64,000 bases of DNA from Mucilaginibacter oryzae (lineage in GTDB: Bacteria > Bacteroidota > Bacteroidia > Sphingobacteriales > Sphingobacteriaceae): positions 790,974 to 854,973 of the forward strand of contig NZ_QGHA01000002.1 of assembly GCF_003148845.1 (NCBI RefSeq). The letters run 5' to 3'. The notes beneath the pieces were generated by a model. That model saw nothing but the letters and a program-made list of their open reading frames with translations, searched no databases and had not been told where the DNA came from. A program made the position numbers and the translations under genes. Below are positions 43,688 through 52,373 of the stretch, in pieces; the stretch's first letter is position 1; the number at the start of each line of letters is the position of its first letter.

Positions 43688-44875
43688 TTGGACAATCAGG
43701 TAAAAAACATAGCCATCCTTGGCTCAACGGGCAGCATCGGTACACAAACACTTGATGTGATCAGGTGGAACAGTAACTTATTCAGGGCGTTTATGCTGAC
43801 CGCGCACTCCAATGCCGACTTGCTGATTAGCCAGGCCATTGAGTTTGTGCCCGAGTACGCCATTATATGTGATCAAAGCAAATATCAACAGGTTAAAGAT
43901 TCTTTGGCTCATTTACCCATACAGGTAATGGACGGTCACCAGGCTATTATTGATTTGGTTACACACCCGGATATCGCGGTTGTACTTACCGCGATGGTGG
44001 GTTTTGCCGGCCTTGAGCCAACCATCGCCGCCATTAAAGCCGGTAAAGATATCGCCCTGGCTAACAAAGAAACCTTGGTAGTTGCCGGCGACATCATCAC
44101 CACGCTTGCCAAACAACACGGCATCAGTATTTTACCGGTAGATTCTGAACATTCGGCCATCTTTCAATGCCTTGTTGGTGAAGATTACCAGACTATTGAA
44201 AAACTGATCATCACCGCTTCTGGCGGCCCCTTCCGCGGTCGCTCGCTTGATTTTTTAGCCAATGTAACCCGCGAAGATGCGTTAAAACACCCCAACTGGG
44301 TAATGGGCGCAAAAATCACTATCGATTCGGCCTCCCTGATGAACAAGGGCCTGGAAGTTATTGAGGCCAAATGGCTGTTCGATATAGAAGCCGACCAGAT
44401 TGAAGTGGTGGTACACCCGCAGTCCATCGTTCATTCGCTGGTGCAGTTCAGGGATGGATCGATCAAAGCACAATTGGGCCTGCCGGATATGAAACTGCCC
44501 ATCCAGTATGCGCTAACGTACCCTGAAAGAGTTACAACCAATTTTAAGCGGTTTAATTTTATGGACTATCCTAACCTTACCTTCGAAAAACCGGATACCG
44601 ATACTTTCCGTAATTTAAATTTAGCGTACACGGCGCTGAAACAGGGCGGTAATATGCCATGTATCATTAACGCGGCAAACGAAATAGCCGTGGCAGGCTT
44701 TTTAAACGGCAATATCGGTTTTTTAACCATGAGCGGCGTTATTGAAGAATGTATGCAGCAAATTAACTTTATCAGCACCCCTACCCTTGCCGATTATTTG
44801 AATACTGACAAAGAAACACGCATCTTTGCGCAAAATTATATCAAGCAATTACCTTCAAAAGCATTACAATTTTAA
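43688..44875 (+). CDS. dxr: 1-Deoxy-D-xylulose 5-phosphate reductoisomerase
   Basis: Second committed step of the MEP isoprenoid pathway (DXP to MEP, NADPH-dependent). NADPH motif GSTGSIGTQTLDVI (residues 12-25), LANKETLVVAG, the metal/substrate block LPVDSEHSAIFQCL and SGGPFRG, and MGAKITIDSASLMNKGLEVIEA (in parts) are all present. 395 aa is normal. The start is TTG at 43688: an in-frame TAA lies directly before it and the conserved KNIAILGSTG begins at residue 6, so no ATG is available. rseP follows after 19 bp. Confidence 0.96.
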   Translation: MDNQVKNIAILGSTGSIGTQTLDVIRWNSNLFRAFMLTAHSNADLLISQAIEFVPEYAIICDQSKYQQVKDSLAHLPIQVMDGHQAIIDLVTHPDIAVVLTAMVGFAGLEPTIAAIKAGKDIALANKETLVVAGDIITTLAKQHGISILPVDSEHSAIFQCLVGEDYQTIEKLIITASGGPFRGRSLDFLANVTREDALKHPNWVMGAKITIDSASLMNKGLEVIEAKWLFDIEADQIEVVVHPQSIVHSLVQFRDGSIKAQLGLPDMKLPIQYALTYPERVTTNFKRFNFMDYPNLTFEKPDTDTFRNLNLAYTALKQGGNMPCIINAANEIAVAGFLNGNIGFLTMSGVIEECMQQINFISTPTLADYLNTDKETRIFAQNYIKQLPSKALQF

Positions 44876-44894
44876 TACACGATAACAACAGATA

Positions 44895-46229
44895 ATGAGT
44901 ATAGTGATCATGGTGGGCCAGCTGATACTGGGCCTTTCAATTTTAGTAATCCTGCACGAGCTGGGGCATTTCCTGGCAGCGCGGGCCTTCGGCATCAGGG
45001 TAGAGAAATTTTACCTGTTTTTTGATGCATGGAATATAAGTCTGTTTAAATTCACTTATAAAGGTGTTGAATACGGCATCGGCTGGTTACCTCTTGGCGG
45101 CTATGTAAAAATTGCCGGTATGATTGATGAATCGATGGATACAGAACAAATGGCCGGTCCGCCGCAGCCCTGGGAGTTCCGTTCAAAACCGGCCTGGCAG
45201 CGTTTAATTGTGATGCTTGGCGGCGTAACGGTGAACATCATCCTCGGCATTTTAATATTCTGGGTATTGACCATGCGCTTTGGCGATACCTATATCCCTA
45301 ATTCGAGCGTCAAATACGGCATTGTGCCTGGCGCTGTAGGTAAAAAAATAGGCTTACAGCTTGGCGATAAGGTGACAGCCATCAATGGTAAGCCGTTTGA
45401 GCGTTTTGACGATTTAACAAGCCCAAATGTTTTATTGGATAATACTGTTTTCACGGTTCAGCGCGGGGCGCAAACCCTACAGATCAGCATCCCTAAAACT
45501 ATCCTGAATGATCTTGACGATCACGACATTGAAGGCTTTATCAGCCGTTTACCACGTGCTAAGTTTGTTGTGGATTCGTTGGAGCCGGGAAGCAACGCGG
45601 TAAAAGCCGGTTTACAAAAAGGCGACAGCATTGTAATGGCCAACAATCTCCCTGTAGTATTCTGGGATGAACTGCAGGCGCAACTTGCCGCTAACAAAGG
45701 CAAACAGATTGATCTGGGTGTAAAACGCAACCATCAGCTGGTAACCCTAAAAGCTACGGTTTCTCCCGACGGAAAATTGGGCTTCTACCGGTCGAAAAAT
45801 GATTTCCCGGATCTCCGTACCGTTAACTACGGCTTTTTCGAGTCGTTCCCGATTGGCGCAGCAAAGGCATGGAGCACTTTCAGGGATAACGCTAAAGGCA
45901 TTGGCAAAATGATAAAAGGTGATGTTAACCCGCGTAAAGCGGTGAGCGGTCCTGTGGCTATTGCCAACCTGTTTGGCGGCACGGTAGACTGGGTTCACTT
46001 CTGGACACTGGTAGGCTTCCTATCGATGGTATTGGCATTGATGAACCTGCTGCCAATTCCCGCGCTCGACGGCGGTCACGCTGTATTCCTGATCATCGAA
46101 ATGATTAAAGGCAAACCGTTAAGTGATAAATTCCTGGAACGTGCGCAGATTGTAGGCTTTGTAATATTGGTTTGCCTGATGGTGTTTGTTTTTGGAAACG
46201 ATATTTTAAAAATAGTTACGAAGAAATAG
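44895..46229 (+). CDS. rseP: RIP site-2 metalloprotease RseP
   Basis: An inner-membrane zinc protease that cleaves membrane-spanning substrates such as anti-sigma factors. HELGHF (residues 21-26) is the zinc site and NLLPIPALDGGH (about 380) supplies the third ligand Asp. Two PDZ domains lie between (about 130-200 with GAVGKKIGLQLGDKVTAI, and 215-290 with PGSNAVKAGLQKGDSIV). About four transmembrane helices. 444 aa is normal. The dxr-rseP pairing is common in bacteria, often with bam and cds genes, which are absent here. Confidence 0.95.
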   Translation: MSIVIMVGQLILGLSILVILHELGHFLAARAFGIRVEKFYLFFDAWNISLFKFTYKGVEYGIGWLPLGGYVKIAGMIDESMDTEQMAGPPQPWEFRSKPAWQRLIVMLGGVTVNIILGILIFWVLTMRFGDTYIPNSSVKYGIVPGAVGKKIGLQLGDKVTAINGKPFERFDDLTSPNVLLDNTVFTVQRGAQTLQISIPKTILNDLDDHDIEGFISRLPRAKFVVDSLEPGSNAVKAGLQKGDSIVMANNLPVVFWDELQAQLAANKGKQIDLGVKRNHQLVTLKATVSPDGKLGFYRSKNDFPDLRTVNYGFFESFPIGAAKAWSTFRDNAKGIGKMIKGDVNPRKAVSGPVAIANLFGGTVDWVHFWTLVGFLSMVLALMNLLPIPALDGGHAVFLIIEMIKGKPLSDKFLERAQIVGFVILVCLMVFVFGNDILKIVTKK

Positions 46230-46258
46230 AGATTAGAGACTTGAGGTTGGAGATTAGT
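46228..46258. repeat. GAGATTAGAGACTTGAG tract, related to 40116-40196
   Basis: Short purine-rich repeat directly after the rseP stop, sharing the GAGA-TT-GAGA vocabulary of the 40116 inverted repeat. Confidence 0.4.
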
Positions 46259-46294
46259 TTTCGCTTCCTCCTCGCAATTTAGTATGATAAAAAC

Positions 46295-46330
46295 AAAACA
46301 GGCCTTTGTATGAAGGCCTGTTTTATTTTT
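46295..46330. terminator. Bidirectional terminator between rseP and DUF4199 gene
   Basis: A 12-bp perfect stem AAAACAGGCCTT / AAGGCCTGTTTT with loop TGTATG, T-rich on the right and A-rich on the left. Confidence 0.85.
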
Positions 46331-46357
46331 AGTGTGATTTATTAACTTTTTGCAGCT

Positions 46358-46921
46358 TTATACTGTCGGATCTGAGGAAGTGGGTGTGTCGTAGTTATCT
46401 GGGATATCAAAAGGCGACCGTTCATTTTTAAATATCGCCGCCGATATAAGGCTTACAATAGCGCCAAAAATAGCGTAAGAAAAAACAATACCCACAGTGG
46501 CAAAAACTACAAAGTATTTGGTTGCTATACCCATACCCGTATCAATTTGTTCCTGGGTCATGTTCCCTTTGGCCTCCATCTGAGCACGCGACGATTGCAT
46601 TATTTTATCAACCATTTCGGGGCTTAATATAGAATAGTAAACATATGTAAATATTGCAATGAAAATCCCGGTAAAAATGGCGTATAAAAAACCTGATAAA
46701 AAGCCATTGCCGTAGGTCATATAGCCACCAAGTTGCGCCTTGAATTCATTTTGAGTTAACAGAAGGAAAATGATAAAAGGTAGAAAACTCAGGTATTTTA
46801 CTGATGTGCTTTGATCAACATTTAAAAACTGAAAAGCATAGGTGATCACTATTGAGGCTATCAGGTTAATCAATGCCCATTTAAGGGCAGGTTGCGAGGG
46901 GCTCGCTTTTTTCACTTCCAT
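46358..46921 (-). CDS. DUF4199 membrane protein
   Basis: 187 aa with four hydrophobic helices (about 14-32, 40-57, 75-97, 128-160) and the DUF4199 layout: a loop after helix 3 with LSPEMVDKIMQSSRAQME and Thr/Gln-rich linker. Family function unknown; found almost only in Bacteroidota. It is the second of two neighbouring DUF4199 genes, separated by 144 bp that include a strong hairpin, so it may be expressed at a different level from the upstream one. Confidence 0.82.
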   Translation of the reverse strand: MEVKKASPSQPALKWALINLIASIVITYAFQFLNVDQSTSVKYLSFLPFIIFLLLTQNEFKAQLGGYMTYGNGFLSGFLYAIFTGIFIAIFTYVYYSILSPEMVDKIMQSSRAQMEAKGNMTQEQIDTGMGIATKYFVVFATVGIVFSYAIFGAIVSLISAAIFKNERSPFDIPDNYDTPTSSDPTV

Positions 46922-46999
46922 GATAATGAGGTTGTTAAGTTTTAATTAAATTTAGCCAATTTATTTAAAACTCAAAGTTTTATTTGCGGTAAAACCAAC

Positions 47000-47045
47000 T
47001 ATAAGCAAAACGGCCCCTTTTTATAAAGGAGCCGTTTTGCTTATA
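47000..47045 (-). terminator. Hairpin between the two DUF4199 genes
   Basis: A 15-bp perfect stem (47000-47014 with 47031-47045) continuing into further pairing of CCCCTTT with AAAGGA. It can terminate or attenuate minus-strand transcription after the first DUF4199 gene. Confidence 0.7.
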
Positions 47046-47065
47046 ATAATTAACGAACCATCAAC

Positions 47066-47650
47066 CTAATTTCCGGCTACGTAACCGGGCGGCTCGCGCT
47101 TAAAAAACGCCGCGAACGCTATGGCTAAAACAAACAAAAAGATGATGGTTACCCCAAAACCTTGAATTTGCTGACCGATTGATACGTTTTTATCGGAATC
47201 AAAACCTTTTCTCATCTCCAGGATCTTGGCATCGGCAGCTTTCTTTTCGTCGGGCTTGGTGGTGGCGTCTTTAAGCTTGTTTAAAGCGCTGATCATGGCT
47301 GTTTTAGTTTTCTCAACCATATTGGGCTCAATTACACGGGCAAAAACCTGGTCGCGTGCAATAAATATGGTTAGGTAAGAAATTACAAACATGATAAAAA
47401 TCCCGGTAGCAGCCTGTCTCAATGTCCAAAAACCTCCTATTTTTTTCCGGAGGCCCAGGCAAAATAATGCGGCTACGGCAATAGGTAATATATAGGTAAA
47501 TAACATCGAACCTACTGTTATAGCCACGGCCGACGCCACGCCTATCATAAAATAAAAATAACCGATGCTTATTACCGTTAAGATCGCCCCTAAGAGCAGT
47601 CCTCTGATAAGCCCCTGTATTTTTATGGTTTTATCTATCTCAGCACTCAT
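47066..47650 (-). CDS. DUF4199 membrane protein, paralogue
   Basis: 194 aa with four hydrophobic segments, the cytosolic-looking loop MVEKTKTAMISALNKLKDATTKPDEKKAADAK in outline, and a Pro/Gly-rich C-terminus. Layout matches the DUF4199 gene downstream, pointing to tandem duplication with strong divergence. It starts 6 bp after the acidic protein gene. Function unknown. Confidence 0.75.
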   Translation of the reverse strand: MSAEIDKTIKIQGLIRGLLLGAILTVISIGYFYFMIGVASAVAITVGSMLFTYILPIAVAALFCLGLRKKIGGFWTLRQAATGIFIMFVISYLTIFIARDQVFARVIEPNMVEKTKTAMISALNKLKDATTKPDEKKAADAKILEMRKGFDSDKNVSIGQQIQGFGVTIIFLFVLAIAFAAFFKREPPGYVAGN

Positions 47651-47656
47651 TAATAA

Positions 47657-48325
47657 CTATTGAAAATTGATTAAAATCTGGTAAACTGCCATATCAAATT
47701 CCTGGTCAAGGGCGTTGTCAGCAATCTCATTCACTTCCTCATCGGTTGGGTCGATATTCTGGAAGAAGCACATTACCGGGTAAAACAATTCCTTCAGTTC
47801 CGAATCAGCAGGCAAAGCCTCAGCAACCTTGGCTATCTCGGCCACGGGGCTTTCCATCAGTATCTGGTTGGCAATTATCGGTTCATAAATGCGGTACTCA
47901 TCCTGAAACTCATCTTCATCAACCAATAAAAACTCTTTCAGGTAATCTTCCAGCTCGGGCTCAATATCTTCGTCTTCGCACTCATTCAGGTACAAAAGCA
48001 GGTTAAGCAGTTCGGTGCCGCGGTCAAGCGTTTCTTCTTCAATGCTTTCCCACTCAGGGGTATCCAGGTAATCCTCTTCCAGCTTTTTAACATCGGCGCT
48101 GAAAAAGTTGATCATCAGCAAATCAAAAAAAACTTCGCGAAGACCTTCAATCTGCGGATTTTCGTCAAACACATCATCAAGCAGGTCAACCTTGGTCAAA
48201 AAGTCTTCTTCCGATGCAAAAACTTCGGCAAAGTCGTCGGTTAAGCTGGTAGCATCAAAGCTGCTATATTTAGAGAAAGCCTCAAGCGCCGCTACAAAGG
48301 CTGTTTCAATTTTCGGATCGATCAT
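47657..48325 (-). CDS. Acidic conserved protein in the BatA-dihydroorotase-like operon
   Basis: The frame is open to 48496, but the start at 48325 (MIDPKIETAF, 222 aa) is right: it lies 8 bp after the upstream stop and the extra 57 residues overlap that gene and look non-coding. The protein is very rich in Asp/Glu (for example ECEDEDIEPELEDYLKEFLLVDEDEF in parts), mostly helical, cytosolic, without metal or nucleotide motifs. I do not recognise the family. The tight fit between its neighbours suggests a shared function. Confidence 0.75.
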   Translation of the reverse strand: MIDPKIETAFVAALEAFSKYSSFDATSLTDDFAEVFASEEDFLTKVDLLDDVFDENPQIEGLREVFFDLLMINFFSADVKKLEEDYLDTPEWESIEEETLDRGTELLNLLLYLNECEDEDIEPELEDYLKEFLLVDEDEFQDEYRIYEPIIANQILMESPVAEIAKVAEALPADSELKELFYPVMCFFQNIDPTDEEVNEIADNALDQEFDMAVYQILINFQ

Positions 48326-48332
48326 AGGTATG

Positions 48333-49589
48333 TTATTTAAATATTTGATTGTTATTATAAGTGAGCAACACTTTTCCCTTAAGTGTTTGCCCCCTGAAAG
48401 GCGAATTTGCCGATTTTGATTTATTTGCAACAGCGCTATACTCCCACTCTGCTTCGGTATCAAAAAGTACGAGGTTAGCCGCTTCCCCTTCGGCAATTAC
48501 TGGTACTTCAATACCTAATATTTCGCGTGGGTTAACTGCAAGTTTCTCAACTACCATTTCAACCGGCAAACCGGCTTTCAATGCAAGCGCTAACGTTGTT
48601 TGCAAACCAACCATGCCGTATTCGGCAACCTCAAACTCTACATCTTTAAATTCGATTTCATGCGGGGTATGCTGTGATACAATCGCATCAATGGTACCAT
48701 CTTTTAAACCCTTTAATAACGCGTTAACATCATCGGCAGTACGCAGGGGTGGTTTTACTTTATACAAACTATCAAAACCTAACAGCGCCTCGTCGGTAAG
48801 TACCAGATGGTGAGCGGCAACATCGCAGGTTACCTCAATGCCTTTACGCCTGGCTTCACGGATCAGATCGACCGAGCGCGCAGTGGATATGGTAGTAAAG
48901 TGGATCCTCGAAACGGTATATTCAGCAAGATAAAGATCGCGGGCCACCATCAGTTCTTCGGCCAGTGAAGGGATGCCTTTCATTCCCAGCAGGGTGCTGA
49001 TCTCGCCTTCATTTACCTTGGCTTTACCGGCTATAGCGGTATCTTCCGGATAAGAAATAACCAGCGCGTCGAACCCCTGCGCGTATAGTAAAGCCCGTTC
49101 CATTAAACCGGCATCCTGTACAGGGCGGTTGCCGTCGGTAAAAGCTTTGGCACCGCTTTGGTACATATCGTACATTTCGGCAAGGTCTTTACCTTCGCGC
49201 TTTTGTGAGATGGTGCCTAAGGGATAAACATCAACAATATTACCTTTTGATCTGTTACGCAGGTACTCAACCTCCGCTTTCGAATGAACGGGCGGTTGGG
49301 TATTGGGCATCAGCGCTAAACCTGTATAACCACCCGCGGCTGCGGCAGCGGTTCCGGAAGCCAAATCCTCTTTGGTTTCCAGGCCAAGCTCGCCGATATT
49401 ACAGTTCAGATCGAAAAAGCCGGGCGATATATACTTGCCTTCGGCATCAACAATTTCGGCATCGGCATCGATAACATCCGCTATACGGGTTATCACACCA
49501 TCTTCAATTAAAATATCGGCAACTTGTTGATGAAAGGACGATCCGGGATCAAGGATAGTGGCAGATTTGATAAGCAAATTCATTAGCAC
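48333..49589 (-). CDS. Dihydroorotase-like protein with degenerate metal site
   Basis: 418 aa with the class-I dihydroorotase fold: PGFFDLNCNIGELG, ALMPNTQPP, GLQTTLALAL and AVNPREILGI. The zinc-binding HxHxR of active enzymes reads NCNIG (N62, N64, G66); the HxED-type His is Tyr180 in SYPED, and the catalytic Asp of ATDHAPH is Gln306 in VSQHTPH. It therefore probably cannot hydrolyse dihydroorotate and resembles the inactive PyrC homologues that support aspartate carbamoyltransferase. Databases are likely to label it pyrC. It lies 26 bp after the BatA gene. Confidence 0.88.
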   Translation of the reverse strand: MLMNLLIKSATILDPGSSFHQQVADILIEDGVITRIADVIDADAEIVDAEGKYISPGFFDLNCNIGELGLETKEDLASGTAAAAAGGYTGLALMPNTQPPVHSKAEVEYLRNRSKGNIVDVYPLGTISQKREGKDLAEMYDMYQSGAKAFTDGNRPVQDAGLMERALLYAQGFDALVISYPEDTAIAGKAKVNEGEISTLLGMKGIPSLAEELMVARDLYLAEYTVSRIHFTTISTARSVDLIREARRKGIEVTCDVAAHHLVLTDEALLGFDSLYKVKPPLRTADDVNALLKGLKDGTIDAIVSQHTPHEIEFKDVEFEVAEYGMVGLQTTLALALKAGLPVEMVVEKLAVNPREILGIEVPVIAEGEAANLVLFDTEAEWEYSAVANKSKSANSPFRGQTLKGKVLLTYNNNQIFK

Positions 49590-49615
49590 CGCTTTATGTA
49601 TGGATTTTTAACAAT

Positions 49616-51664
49616 CTAACCTGCCTGGGTTGTAGCCTGATTTTCAGGCTTATAAAACCTGATCAGCAATATTTCTGCAAGCAGGAAGATCAGGGCCAAA
49701 ATTATACAAAGTTTCCATAATTGTGTGCCAAAATTTGATTCGGCAATCACGCTTTTTAACCGGCCGTTACCGGCTGTTAATAAAGGCTTTGCATCAGGCA
49801 GCAGTTTTTGAAGATCAGCCGGGGTAAAATAACTCATGTCTGATTCTGCCCTGTTATCATTAAATGCCAACATTGCAAGGGTACTGTCCTGTTTTTTCAA
49901 AGCGTAAATACCGGTTTCGCGTAGCTGGTCTGATATATATAAGGTAGTGCCACCTTCCTGTTGCCTTACATCCGGTATAATGCTCAGGCTGTCCCTGGTT
50001 AACTTCAGCAACTGTTTTTCGGTGGTGTGAACAGGCGCTATCTCCAAGGGCTCATCGGCGCCAAGGGTATAGAACAAAGGTTGCTCATGCCCGCTTAGTA
50101 AGGCTATCCTGAATAAAACCGGTACAAATAACGCGTGCCGCGGCAGATTACTGAAATCCTCATTCAGCGGTACCGATACAACATAAACTTTGCTCTTGCC
50201 GTTTTGATACGATGCCCAAAACGGCTCGGCCGTGGCAAGCGACATCAGGTTTTCGGCAGCACCGGTTCCTTTACCCAACTGGTAATATTTTTTCACGACC
50301 GGCAGATCTGGGTTTGGCGGAAAACTCTCAAACACGTTTTTAAATATCTGGGTTTGCCTGTTAATTTCACTTACCCTAACATCACGGGTAACCAGTTTTT
50401 CGGGAAAACCGGCGTTAAGCGATTGCAGAAATGAGCGATAATTAACCAGATCGGCATCAGCCGCCGGGAATACCACCAGCGAGCCGCCCCTGGCCACATA
50501 TGTTTTTAGCTGCTGGGCCAAACCGGTGGCTATGGCTTTAACATCGCTGATGAACACTACCGGATAGCTGTTTAAGGCGGCATAATCAACCCCGCCATCC
50601 GCTACGCGCCGAACGGCAAAAAAATTATCTGAACCAAAAACCGCTTTCAGATAAGGGTTGGGCGTACCGCCATCTATAAGCAAAACCGGCATTTGCCGGT
50701 TTACGTTAAAGCTGAAGTAAAACCGGTTATCAAAGGTAACCGGATTATCCTGTAACTGGATCTCCCCTTTTTGCCAGCCGGCCTGCAGGCCCGAAAATGA
50801 TAAGGTATCTTCTTGTGCCGACCGGGCATCAATACTAAAGCTGCCTATAGCTTTTTGCGTTCCGTTGATCAAAACCTTCAGCGGGATTTTTTCGGCACGT
50901 TCGGCAGCGTAATTATGTAATTTGATCACCAGCTTTTCGCTTTGGCCCGGTTGGTGTACGGCACTGAGCAGCCAGGCCGAATCAACGGCCACATTTGGCA
51001 GGTTACCTGCTTTTAACTGCACCAGGTTAACTGATATATCACTATCGGCCTTAACCGGTTTTTCATTTTTATTTTTTTGAAAATCGGATATGATAAAGAT
51101 CGATTTTAACGAGCTTGGCTCCGTTTCCAGCAAACTTTCCTGCCTGCTGATCACCTCTTTAAGGGTGCGGCTTTGCGGACTGATCTTTATGGCATCAACG
51201 GCATCGTTAAACTCATCGCGGTTAAGCAGCCGCTGGTGTTTTCCTTCAAAATCATGGGTAAGCAGCTGGTACCTGTCGTTAATGCCATAAGCCGTGGCTA
51301 TCTCTTTAGCCTTGCTTTTGGCCTCATCAAGCAATGATCCTTCGCGGCTGAGGTTTTGCATTGAGTATGAATTATCAACAAAAACACTGATAACCTGCTG
51401 TTTGCCGGCATTCATTTTTTGCCGACCGGGAATATAAGGCCGCGCAAAAGCCAGCACTAAAAAAGCCAGGGCAAGCAAGCGCGCCGCCAATATCAACCGC
51501 TCTTTAAGGTTACGATGCGAAGCCTGCTGCTCCTTCACCTCTTTTAAAAACTGCACATTGCTGAAATAAACCTTTTTGTACTTGCGGAAATTAAAAAGAT
51601 GGACTATCACCGGGATGGCCAGGCTAAGCATCGCAAACAAAAAAGCCGGGTATAAAAAATACAT
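49616..51664 (-). CDS. BatA/VWA-domain membrane protein
   Basis: 682 aa. The N-terminal BatA (aerotolerance regulator) segment MYFLYPAFLFAMLSLAIPVIVHLFNFR (in parts) has two helices, followed by a von Willebrand A domain with a MIDAS motif DNSYS at 97-101, then a beta-rich periplasmic region and a final helix near residue 655 (LWKLCIILALIFLLAEILL). The function is not defined; related Bat operons affect stress tolerance. It begins the minus-strand operon that includes the dihydroorotase-like and DUF4199 genes. Confidence 0.88.
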   Translation of the reverse strand: MYFLYPAFLFAMLSLAIPVIVHLFNFRKYKKVYFSNVQFLKEVKEQQASHRNLKERLILAARLLALAFLVLAFARPYIPGRQKMNAGKQQVISVFVDNSYSMQNLSREGSLLDEAKSKAKEIATAYGINDRYQLLTHDFEGKHQRLLNRDEFNDAVDAIKISPQSRTLKEVISRQESLLETEPSSLKSIFIISDFQKNKNEKPVKADSDISVNLVQLKAGNLPNVAVDSAWLLSAVHQPGQSEKLVIKLHNYAAERAEKIPLKVLINGTQKAIGSFSIDARSAQEDTLSFSGLQAGWQKGEIQLQDNPVTFDNRFYFSFNVNRQMPVLLIDGGTPNPYLKAVFGSDNFFAVRRVADGGVDYAALNSYPVVFISDVKAIATGLAQQLKTYVARGGSLVVFPAADADLVNYRSFLQSLNAGFPEKLVTRDVRVSEINRQTQIFKNVFESFPPNPDLPVVKKYYQLGKGTGAAENLMSLATAEPFWASYQNGKSKVYVVSVPLNEDFSNLPRHALFVPVLFRIALLSGHEQPLFYTLGADEPLEIAPVHTTEKQLLKLTRDSLSIIPDVRQQEGGTTLYISDQLRETGIYALKKQDSTLAMLAFNDNRAESDMSYFTPADLQKLLPDAKPLLTAGNGRLKSVIAESNFGTQLWKLCIILALIFLLAEILLIRFYKPENQATTQAG

Positions 51665-51773
51665 AGTTAAGAGGTAAGTGCTGTTTACAAATGTGATGAA
51701 TAATTTTTATTAAATATGTACATACCGTTTGACGGCGAGTATATTTTGCTTCCTTAATTATATGGTTATTCAA

Positions 51774-51781
51774 TATATTTG
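51774..51781 (+). promoter_or_regulatory. Candidate -7 element of the DUF3592 gene
   Basis: TATATTTG, an exact consensus match, 52 bp before the ATG at 51834. A TTTG lies 25 bp upstream, somewhat too far for a canonical -33. Confidence 0.35.
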
Positions 51782-51833
51782 GCATTTATCGATAGATAGA
51801 ACACAAAGAAATTGATATACACTTAACCAAACC

Positions 51834-52277
51834 ATGATCACAACTATTTTACTTTCCATTACGCGCCATACCACTTATAATCCCATAACCACAGCAGTGG
51901 TAACCGGGATAATAGGAGCCGGATTAACCATAGCAGGAGTTGTGCTTCGATACAGAAGGATGCGCCTTTTAAAGACAGGGATTAAAGTTGAGGGTATAGT
52001 ATTTAGCATTGAATACGAACCTGGTTCGCAAGGTTACAGTGGACAATATTACCCGGTAATAAGGTATGTTGCCAATAACGGTGAGTGGATCACCAAAAAG
52101 TATACCTTAGGAAGCAACCCAAGCACTTTTAAAGAAGGCGAAAGTGTAACCGTTTTTTACGATCCTGAAAACCCATCCACATTTATGCTTAATGATAAAC
52201 TATCCAAAATTGTACCCTGGCTGGTGCTGATATTGGGCATAGTATCAACCGGAGGCGGATTATTCATTATATTATGA
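51834..52277 (+). CDS. DUF3592 membrane protein
   Basis: 147 aa. One helix at about 18-40, a beta-rich extracytoplasmic domain with VEGIVFSIEY, YYPVIRYVANNGEWI and FKEGESVTVFYDPENPSTFML, and a second helix at 128-147. This is the DUF3592 signature, including the YDPxNP turn. Function unknown. Monocistronic between the BatA and dipeptidase genes. Confidence 0.85.
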   Translation: MITTILLSITRHTTYNPITTAVVTGIIGAGLTIAGVVLRYRRMRLLKTGIKVEGIVFSIEYEPGSQGYSGQYYPVIRYVANNGEWITKKYTLGSNPSTFKEGESVTVFYDPENPSTFMLNDKLSKIVPWLVLILGIVSTGGGLFIIL

Positions 52278-52373
52278 TTCAGAGACCGGCACAATCCAAG
52301 AAAGCAAGTTATATTTTATTCAAAAAATCAAAGTAATCAAAAAATCAACGGTGAAGATTACCTATCTTACCGA

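Noticed and set aside
48326..48496. 57-residue N-terminal extension of the acidic protein
   Set aside because: It overlaps the preceding gene and has no conserved character; ATG at 48325 fits the operon spacing.
48361..48813. 150-codon plus-strand frame inside the dihydroorotase-like gene
   Set aside because: Low-complexity Ser/Thr-rich translation fully opposite a recognised gene; a shadow.
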